NCBI GenBank assembly: GCA_018370615.1
Contig: JAGZAC010000023.1
Location: forward strand, 1 to 11,936
Reading direction: 5' to 3'
Length of the DNA stretch: 11,936 nt
From: Clostridiales bacterium
GTDB taxonomy: Bacteria; Bacillota; Clostridia; Oscillospirales; CAG-272
Position numbers and translations under genes: made by a program
Part shown: one piece after another, positions 7,015 to 11,936 of the stretch
How the letters are laid out: every line of letters starts with the position of its first letter
How positions within the stretch are numbered: position 1 is the first letter of the stretch
The notes under the pieces: generated by a model
The model's database searches: none
What the model was told of the DNA's origin: nothing
Seen by the model: the letters and a program-made list of their open reading frames with translations, nothing else

Positions 7015-7752
7015 ATGTTCACAATTGCTGTTTGTGACGACAACCTTCCATTTGCACATGCATTGGCCCAAAAGCTTCGCTATTTGTGCGCACATTATGT
7101 ACCAGACCGCATTGATTGTCAAATTGCCCCGGAGTTTGGTTCAGCAGATGAAGTACTGCAGTACCTATCAGAATTTCCCATTGACGTTTTATTTTTGGAT
7201 ATTCATATGCCGCAGACAAACGGATTCCAGCTCGCCGGCGTGCTGAATGAAAAATATCCTGATACCACGATTATCTTTGTGTCAGCACACAATAATTTAG
7301 TCTATAAATCCTTTGAATTCAGCCCTTTTCGCTTTCTGCGCAAGGATCACCTTGAAGAAGAATTGCCTTCCGCCGTGCAAAAAGTCATTGAAAAATGTAT
7401 TACCAACAATGAAACCTTTCTTTTTCAGACAACAAAAGGGGAAATTCTTCTGCGTGTGAAGGATATTCTCTATTTTGAGAGTGAAAAAAATTACTATACT
7501 GTACATTGTGTGTCAGGCGCTGCATACCACTGCCGCGGAACGATTTCCTCTGTTGAAGAAGCAACCAATAAATTTAATTTTTTTAGAATACATTCTGCAT
7601 ACATAATCAATGAAGAACACGTAGAACATATAGATGACAAAAAAGAAATTGTACATATGAAAAATGGTGTGGTTCTCAACATCAGCCGCAAAAAAATCTC
7701 TCATTTCAAAAACAGTTATATGGATTTCATCCGCAGAAGATTTATAAAATGA
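7015..7752 (+). CDS. LytTR-family (AgrA/LytR-type) response regulator
   Basis: The 245-aa protein starts at 7015, where GGAGG lies 7 bases upstream; an in-frame ATG at 6931 has no such site. Residues 1-125 are a receiver domain: acidic pair Asp8-Asp9 in CDD, phospho-acceptor Asp62 in FLDIHMP, and conserved Lys110 in FRFLRK. Residues about 135-240 are a LytTR DNA-binding domain, with ILYFESEKNYYTVH and the FFRIHSAYIIN motif. The length and layout match regulators of peptide-sensing or surface-protein systems such as AgrA. No histidine kinase or signal peptide gene is present in the window, so its partner kinase lies elsewhere or is missing. It is transcribed away from the protease operon and ends at its own terminator. 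Control of the protease is suggested by position and by the direct repeat at 6797-6823, not shown. The gene appears more AT-rich than its neighbours. Confidence 0.92.
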   Translation: MFTIAVCDDNLPFAHALAQKLRYLCAHYVPDRIDCQIAPEFGSADEVLQYLSEFPIDVLFLDIHMPQTNGFQLAGVLNEKYPDTTIIFVSAHNNLVYKSFEFSPFRFLRKDHLEEELPSAVQKVIEKCITNNETFLFQTTKGEILLRVKDILYFESEKNYYTVHCVSGAAYHCRGTISSVEEATNKFNFFRIHSAYIINEEHVEHIDDKKEIVHMKNGVVLNISRKKISHFKNSYMDFIRRRFIK

Positions 7753-7785
7753 CCCATGAACTGTTGAAAATAGCCGCGTTATAAG

Positions 7786-7811
7786 TGGACAGCATGTCCA
7801 GTTTTTTCTTT
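7786..7811 (+). terminator. Rho-independent terminator of the regulator gene
   Basis: The stem TGGACA (7786-7791) pairs with TGTCCA (7795-7800) across a 3-base loop, followed by GTTTTTTCTTT. It lies 33 bp after the stop of the response regulator. The stem is short, so termination may be moderate. Confidence 0.65.
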
Positions 7812-7818
7812 CTAACTA

Positions 7819-7847
7819 TTGACAAGCCTTTTCAATTATGTTATCCT
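7819..7847 (+). promoter_or_regulatory. Sigma-A type promoter for the gene at 7928
   Basis: A perfect -35 TTGACA (7819-7824) and TATCCT (7842-7847, four of six) are separated by 17 bp, giving a start near 7854 and a leader of about 74 bases that includes the duplicated start region. Confidence 0.65.
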
Positions 7848-7859
7848 GAATTTGTGACC

Positions 7860-7940
7860 GGGGGAGGCACCCATAGAAAAAAACGGCAGTCACGCAACGA
7901 AATATTGTCGCAAGGGGGAGGACACCCATGGAAAAAAACG
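7860..7940 (+). repeat. Duplicated ribosome binding site and start region
   Basis: Copy one (7860-7885) and copy two (7914-7940) both read GGGGGAGG, then CACCC or ACACCC, then ATAG or ATGG, then seven A and CG. Only copy two carries ATG and opens the long frame. In copy one the start codon position is ATA, it is out of frame with the gene, and one base is missing from the spacer. The copies lie 54-55 bp apart in the leader of the mRNA. Confidence 0.8.
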
Positions 7941-8905
7941 TAATTGTGACAGATGCAAACGGAAAACAAATCGGCACCACCTACCCAAAACGGGCCAGGG
8001 GGCTGGTGAAAAGCGGTCGGGCAGAGTTTGCCGGCGACTGCCAAATCCGTCTTTTGCAGGCTCTGTCTCCGACCGTAATATCAAATATTACGGAGGAACA
8101 AACCATGAGTAAAGTAATAAATTTTTATCCTAGAGATTTTAGATTTGATCCGGACTGCGTCAGCAATGCTGGTCAGCGGATAATGATATCTACCGATGAT
8201 GGCGCCATAGAGATGTTTGAGATCGGTGACTGGAATTGGAACTGGACCCAAATCATTCAGGACATAGATGTGGAGCCCCACACGGACTACGTATTCCGTT
8301 TTGCCATGAACGGCGGACACAACGATTCCAAGGATGAAATATGTCAAGTGATGATATTCCCCGAAGGAGGATGGGAGGACCGCTACGTATTTCCCTTAGA
8401 AAAAAGCCGATTTCGGCCGGTGCTCAGCAAAAAGCTGGACGAAGCCCAGGCGGGGTGTGATACGTTTTTGCGTATCTATGATATTCCTTTTTCTACTGGG
8501 GAGCACACCCATTTTCGCATTATGCTGGTAGCACAGCACTGTGTGGCACGGTTCTATACCGCAAAGGAGCCCGCTGCTTACGCAAACATGGAGGACCAAA
8601 CCTGGGAAGAGTGGTATAACGCCAGAATGCAGCGGCTGCGCGATAAGAAAAACAAAAAGGGCAAGGGCAACTTCGAAAATGTAATTGAAAGTACTGTGCT
8701 GTCCAAAGTGGAAGACGCAGTACAGGACGTGGTGGAAAATGCGTTGCAGGACGTAGTCGAAGATGTTTTGCAGGACATAGTGGAAGATGCACTGCAGGAT
8801 GCCCGTAGCTCTATCCATAACAGCATCGCCGCGAATGAGGGCAACGAAAAAGTCCCTGACACAAACGGCACCGCAGACGAGGAAACCGGGGAAATTCTAG
8901 ATTAA
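7928..8905 (+). CDS. Protein of unknown function with PLMP/RRXRR-like N-terminal module
   Basis: The 325-aa product starts at ATG 7928, with GGAGG 6 bases upstream. Residues 1-44 (IVTDANGKQIGTTYPKRARG, then LVKSGRAEF) form a compact module that I recognise as recurring at the start of otherwise unrelated clostridial proteins. It resembles the PLMP/RRXRR module of IscB-like nucleases in its order: V-x-D-x-N-G-K, P-x-x-A-R-x-L, G-R-A. No HNH or RuvC nuclease follows. Residues 60-230 form a soluble body with no signal peptide or membrane segment (WNWNWTQIIQDIDVEPHTDY, FRPVLSKKLDE, IYDIPFSTGEHTHF), possibly a beta-rich ligand-binding fold. A basic patch (RDKKNKKGKGN), a four-fold octapeptide repeat and an acidic tail end the protein. 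A second in-frame start at 8105 has its own strong ribosome binding site, so a 266-aa form without the module may also be made. The gene stands alone between two terminators. The function is not known. Confidence 0.82.
   Translation: MEKNVIVTDANGKQIGTTYPKRARGLVKSGRAEFAGDCQIRLLQALSPTVISNITEEQTMSKVINFYPRDFRFDPDCVSNAGQRIMISTDDGAIEMFEIGDWNWNWTQIIQDIDVEPHTDYVFRFAMNGGHNDSKDEICQVMIFPEGGWEDRYVFPLEKSRFRPVLSKKLDEAQAGCDTFLRIYDIPFSTGEHTHFRIMLVAQHCVARFYTAKEPAAYANMEDQTWEEWYNARMQRLRDKKNKKGKGNFENVIESTVLSKVEDAVQDVVENALQDVVEDVLQDIVEDALQDARSSIHNSIAANEGNEKVPDTNGTADEETGEILD
8073..8096 (+). promoter_or_regulatory. Hairpin overlapping the Shine-Dalgarno of the internal start at 8105
   Basis: CCGTAATAT (8073-8081) pairs perfectly with ATATTACGG (8085-8093) around a CAA loop. 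The GGAGG that serves the ATG at 8105 (8092-8096, 8-base spacing) begins inside the 3' arm; further pairing of TCC upstream (8068-8070) with GGA could close the rest. Ribosomes translating the leader module from 7928 would melt it. Confidence 0.6.
8708..8803 (+). repeat. Four 24-bp tandem repeats within the coding sequence
   Basis: Four consecutive 24-bp units (starting at 8708, 8732, 8756 and 8780) each encode an octapeptide of the form V-E-[DN]-[AV]-[VL]-Q-D-[VIA]. The units differ mostly at third codon positions, so they are old or constrained at the protein level. The peptide is predicted to be an acidic amphipathic helix, perhaps for self-association. Confidence 0.88.
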
Positions 8906-8926
8906 CTGCAATACCGCTTTTTACAA

Positions 8927-8960
8927 AAAGACCCTGTTGCCATATGGCAACAGGGTCTTT
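8927..8960. terminator. Bidirectional terminator between convergent genes
   Basis: A perfect 15-bp stem (AAAGACCCTGTTGCC with GGCAACAGGGTCTTT) encloses an ATAT loop. Read on the minus strand it runs into TTTTTGT, and on the plus strand into TTTACTATT. It lies 22 bp after the stop at 8905 and 8 bp before the stop of tex on the other strand, and serves both. Confidence 0.92.
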
Positions 8961-8967
8961 ACTATTC

Positions 8968-11130
8968 TCAAATCCCCTTCATTGTCAGCCCGATGCGCTT
9001 CTTTGCCACATCTACCGACTTGATCTTTACCGTGACGATATCCCCTACGGACAGCACCTCAGAGGGATGACGTATAAATTTATCGCAAATCTCCGATATA
9101 TGCACAAGCCCATCCTGATGCACCCCGATATCCACAAAGGCACCGAAGTCAATCACATTGCGCACTGTTCCGGTCATGATCATTCCCGGATCCAAATCGG
9201 AAATTTCAATCACCCGCTCCCGCAACTGAGGTCCGGGAAGGCTGTCTCGAATGTCCCGTCCCGGCTTTTCCAATTCGGCCACAATGTCCATCAAAGTGGG
9301 CTCTCCAATCCCCAGCTGTTCCGCTAGAGCAGACGTGCCGTAGTCTGTCACCTGACGGCGCAGATTTTGCAGCTTCCCTTCCCGTACGTCTGCGTCCGTA
9401 TACCCAAATTGGGCCAGCAGGGCCTTAGCCGGCTGGTACGACTCCGGATGGACCCCCGTATTGTCCAGGATTTCCTCTGCTTCGGGCACACGCAAGAATC
9501 CAGCGCACTGCTCATACGCCTTTGCACCGATGCGCGGCACCTTCGTCAACTGCCTGCGAGAGGTAAACTCTCCGTTTTCATCCCGGTACTTTACAATATT
9601 TTTGGCAGCTGTCAAATTGATTCCAGAAATATACGATAGCAGCGAATAGGAAGCTGTGTTTACATCCACGCCCACACTGTTTACACAGTCCTCTACCACA
9701 CCCCGAAGCGCCTCGTCCAGCCGCGCCTCCTTCATATCGTGCTGGTACTGCCCTACCCCGATGGATTTTGGGTCGATTTTTACCAGCTCCGCCAGAGGGT
9801 CTTGCAGTCGGCGTGCAATGGACACTGCGGAACGCTGGGTAACATCAAAATCCGGAAATTCTTCTGCTCCCTGCTTGGAAGCAGAATATACAGAAGCGCC
9901 GGCTTCACTGACAATGATATATTTCGTGTCGCCTCCCATCTCCTGCAGCAGCTTTGCAATAAACATTTCACTTTCGGCAGATGCCGTTCCATTTCCAATG
10001 GCGATCACATCTACATGATATTTTTGAATCAGGCCGGAGACAATCCGCCGGCTGCCCGCAATGTCTTCCCTGGGTTTCGTGGGATAGATCACCGCCGTAT
10101 CCAGCACCATGCCTGTTTTATCTACCACCGCCAGCTTACAGCCGGTGCGATATCCGGGGTCATAGCCCAGCACTGTTTTTCCCTTGAGCGGCGACTGCAT
10201 CAATAGATTTTTTAGATTTTCCGAAAAGACCTTGATGGCTCCCTCGCTGGCTTCGTCAAACAGACCGCTGCGGATCTCCCGTTCAATGGAAGGGGCGATC
10301 AACCGGTCATAGCTGTCGCAAACGGCAGCCGCCACATGGCGGAAAGCGGGAGATTTGGCATCCGTCACCACCTGATAAAACAAATCGTTCAGTACAATAT
10401 CCGCATCCACCGCCACAGAAACCTTCAGTATATCTTCCCGCTCTCCACGATTCATAGCAAGGATTCTGTGCCCTGGAAGCGATTTCAGCGGTTCGCTGAA
10501 ATCATAGTAATTTTCATAAACACCGTTTTCATCTACAGCATCGGGCAGCTTTTTGGAAGATATGGTTCCATAGTCTATGGTCAGCTGCCGAATTCGCTTT
10601 CGATAATCTGCATTGTCGGACACAATCTCCGCGATAATATCCCTTGCCCCCTGAAACGCCGCATCCCGGTCCGGTACGCTGTTTTCTTCGGAAATATATT
10701 CCTCTGCGGCCGCGTCCAAATCCGGCGTGTACGCCGGGCGCTGCTCCAGCAGCAGCTGTGCCAGAGGCTCCAGCCCCCGTTCCCGTGCCACCGACGCACG
10801 GGTTTTCCTTTTGGGCCGGTATGGCCGGTAAATATCGTCTACCTCCGTAATCGTGGCAGCCGCCGCAATGGCCGCATCGATTTCCGGCGTCATAACGCCC
10901 AGCCCCTCGATAAGCCCCCGAACCTCTTCCTTCCGCTGTTCCAAAGAACGCAAATAGGTGAGCTTGTCCGTCAGGGTGCGCAACACGGTATCGTCCAAGC
11001 CACCAGTCACTTCTTTACGATAACGGGCGATAAAAGGAACGGTGTTTCCCTCATCTAAAAGCGCTACAGTGTTCTCTATTTGTTTCACTGGAATTCCCAT
11101 CTCCTGGGCCAGGGTTTCGTTAATATTCAT
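8968..11130 (-). CDS. tex: Tex family RNA-binding / transcription accessory protein with S1 domain
   Basis: The 720-aa length matches Bacillus-type Tex (YdcI) closely. The N-terminal region carries the family hallmarks VPFIARYRKEVTGGLDD (31-47) and DDIYRPYRPKRKTRA (98-112). A YqgF/RuvC-like domain begins at KGKTVLGYDPGYRTG (316-330). Helix-hairpin-helix elements follow, with SYISGINLTAAKNIVKYR (499-516) and FTSRRQLTKVPRIGAKAYEQ (522-541). The C-terminal S1 RNA-binding domain (about 648-718) has GTVRNVIDFGAFVDIG and GLVHISEI. Tex is a conserved cytoplasmic nucleic-acid-binding protein linked to transcription and, in various bacteria, to toxin expression and stress survival; the exact role is not settled. 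The start is supported by GAGG about 7 bases upstream. It lies 16 bp after rsuA and is probably co-transcribed with it. Nothing appears truncated. Confidence 0.96.
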   Translation of the reverse strand: MNINETLAQEMGIPVKQIENTVALLDEGNTVPFIARYRKEVTGGLDDTVLRTLTDKLTYLRSLEQRKEEVRGLIEGLGVMTPEIDAAIAAAATITEVDDIYRPYRPKRKTRASVARERGLEPLAQLLLEQRPAYTPDLDAAAEEYISEENSVPDRDAAFQGARDIIAEIVSDNADYRKRIRQLTIDYGTISSKKLPDAVDENGVYENYYDFSEPLKSLPGHRILAMNRGEREDILKVSVAVDADIVLNDLFYQVVTDAKSPAFRHVAAAVCDSYDRLIAPSIEREIRSGLFDEASEGAIKVFSENLKNLLMQSPLKGKTVLGYDPGYRTGCKLAVVDKTGMVLDTAVIYPTKPREDIAGSRRIVSGLIQKYHVDVIAIGNGTASAESEMFIAKLLQEMGGDTKYIIVSEAGASVYSASKQGAEEFPDFDVTQRSAVSIARRLQDPLAELVKIDPKSIGVGQYQHDMKEARLDEALRGVVEDCVNSVGVDVNTASYSLLSYISGINLTAAKNIVKYRDENGEFTSRRQLTKVPRIGAKAYEQCAGFLRVPEAEEILDNTGVHPESYQPAKALLAQFGYTDADVREGKLQNLRRQVTDYGTSALAEQLGIGEPTLMDIVAELEKPGRDIRDSLPGPQLRERVIEISDLDPGMIMTGTVRNVIDFGAFVDIGVHQDGLVHISEICDKFIRHPSEVLSVGDIVTVKIKSVDVAKKRIGLTMKGI

Positions 11131-11146
11131 ATTTACCTCAACTTTA

Positions 11147-11854
11147 TTATAAATTTTTCTTCAAACGAACCAAAGCCAAAATTTCTGCATCTGTCAAATA
11201 TCTCCAGGTTCCTTCTGTCAGTGTTGGATCCAGGACAAGCGGCCCAAACTGTTCCCGCTTTAAAAACACGATTTTGCTGCCCACCGCCGCAAACATCCGC
11301 TTAATTTGGTGGTACTTCCCTTCTGTGACAGTAATCCTGCCCCGGCACGAGCTTTCCTCTTCCACCCGGGCCGGCTTTGTAAAATATCCATCTATATCTA
11401 CGCCAGCCTCCAGCCGCTCGAGCTGCTGAGAGGTTATAGGAGGATCACACATATAAATGTATACCTTTTCTACATGATGCTTGGGGGACAGGAGCACATG
11501 GGCCAGAGGTCCGTCATTGGTAATCAGCAAAAGCCCCACTGTATCTACGTCCAAGCGCCCGCAGGGAAACATTCCTCGCCGGGAAAATTCCGGCGGCAAA
11601 AGGCGCATGACGGAACGGGGAGTGTCCTCGGTAGTACAGATTACGCCTGCCGGTTTATGGAGCATAACATATGTAAACTGACTCCACCGGACTGTCTTTC
11701 CGCAAAAAACCACCTCCGCACTGTTCTCATCAATATGTGCGGAAACATCCCGCACGGCAATCCCATTTACCAGGATCAATCCGGCTCTGGCAGCTCTGGC
11801 ACACTCCTTACGGCTGGCTGTACCCGTTTGTGAAATATATTTATCAAGTCGCAT
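11147..11854 (-). CDS. rsuA: 16S rRNA pseudouridine synthase, RsuA family
   Basis: The 235-aa protein converts a uridine to pseudouridine in 16S rRNA (U516 in Escherichia coli numbering) during small-subunit maturation in the cytoplasm. An S4 RNA-binding domain occupies residues 1-58 (MRLDKYISQTGTASRKECAR, then VNG). The synthase domain includes MLHKPAGVICTTED and the catalytic motif GRLDVDTVGLLLITNDG, with catalytic Asp102, and a late KYHQIKRMFAAVG motif typical of the RsuA/RluB/E/F group. I chose the ATG at 11854 because the S4 domain begins exactly there and AGGAGG lies 5 bases upstream; the longer frame to 11899 has no such support. It is first gene of a two-gene unit with tex, ending in two consecutive TAA codons. 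RsuA versus a close relative with another target uridine cannot be separated fully by eye. Confidence 0.93.
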   Translation of the reverse strand: MRLDKYISQTGTASRKECARAARAGLILVNGIAVRDVSAHIDENSAEVVFCGKTVRWSQFTYVMLHKPAGVICTTEDTPRSVMRLLPPEFSRRGMFPCGRLDVDTVGLLLITNDGPLAHVLLSPKHHVEKVYIYMCDPPITSQQLERLEAGVDIDGYFTKPARVEEESSCRGRITVTEGKYHQIKRMFAAVGSKIVFLKREQFGPLVLDPTLTEGTWRYLTDAEILALVRLKKNL

Positions 11855-11898
11855 ATTCCCCTCCTGGCGCCGCCCTGCAGGATACAAGTTTTTCTTCA

Positions 11899-11904
11899 AT
11901 TATA
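11899..11904 (-). promoter_or_regulatory. Likely -10 element for the rsuA-tex unit
   Basis: A perfect TATAAT occurs on the minus strand at 11904-11899, 44 bp upstream of the rsuA start. The -35 is poor: TTTTTA with 17-bp spacing, or TTAACA with a 14-bp spacing that is too short. The region is AT-rich, so chance is possible. Confidence 0.4.
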
Positions 11905-11936
11905 TATTACCATATTTTTGTTAAAAAGTAAAGAAA

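Noticed and set aside
7854..7927. Riboswitch in the leader of the 7928 gene
   Set aside because: The leader is only about 74 bases, largely taken up by the duplicated start block, and shows no conserved aptamer pattern or terminator fold that I recognise.
8708..8803. CRISPR-like array
   Set aside because: Units are contiguous without spacers, lie in frame inside a coding sequence, and encode a regular octapeptide.
11855..11899. rsuA start at 11899
   Set aside because: The added residues precede the S4 domain, would begin inside the likely -10 element, and the AGGAGG site points to 11854.

Overview
The window looks like a chromosomal segment from a gut-type clostridium of the Oscillospiraceae/Ruminococcaceae kind. 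This rests on a dockerin-bearing secreted protease, a sortase signal of the SPQTG type, a LytTR response regulator, AGGAGG-type ribosome binding sites throughout, and a clostridial 'TYPKRARGLVKSGRA' leader module. No species can be named from this. There is no RNA gene, insertion sequence or CRISPR array that I can see.

Left part (1-6678, all minus strand): a very large secreted subtilisin-family protease (1483 aa: signal peptide, pro-domain-like module, S8 catalytic domain, about five or six ricin-type beta-trefoil repeats, dockerin, tail) is followed after 24 bp by a 368-aa secreted protein with an SPQTG sorting signal. A terminator comes next, then a second, closely related copy of that surface protein which runs off the left edge. 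The surface proteins contain a module (W-[ST]-x-[ED]-DFPELE ... TLxxAMxKL) that also occurs between the signal peptide and catalytic domain of the protease. The 130 bp between the two surface-protein genes is a scar of a second protease gene: two separate pieces of the protease 3' half can be recognised there. A good sigma-A promoter (TTGACA, 17 bp, TAGTAT) lies inside the scar and is itself derived from protease codons. The locus therefore looks like a tandemly duplicated protease-plus-partner unit in which one protease collapsed and part of it became the promoter of the surviving partner.

Middle (6679-7752): a divergent 336-bp control region with a plausible protease promoter, a direct repeat TTATCCC spaced 20 bp apart just upstream of its -35, and several inverted repeats, then a LytTR-type response regulator with no histidine kinase next to it. 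A simple working model is that the regulator controls the protease operon through the direct repeats.

Right part: a stand-alone gene (7928-8905, plus) encodes a protein of unknown function whose first 45 residues resemble the PLMP/RRXRR module found at the start of IscB-like proteins. A strong internal start at 8105 has its Shine-Dalgarno locked in a perfect hairpin, the true start region is preceded by a near-identical decoy copy, and the 3' end carries four 24-bp tandem repeats. A bidirectional terminator separates this gene from the housekeeping pair rsuA-tex (minus strand), which encodes a 16S rRNA pseudouridine synthase and the Tex RNA-binding protein.
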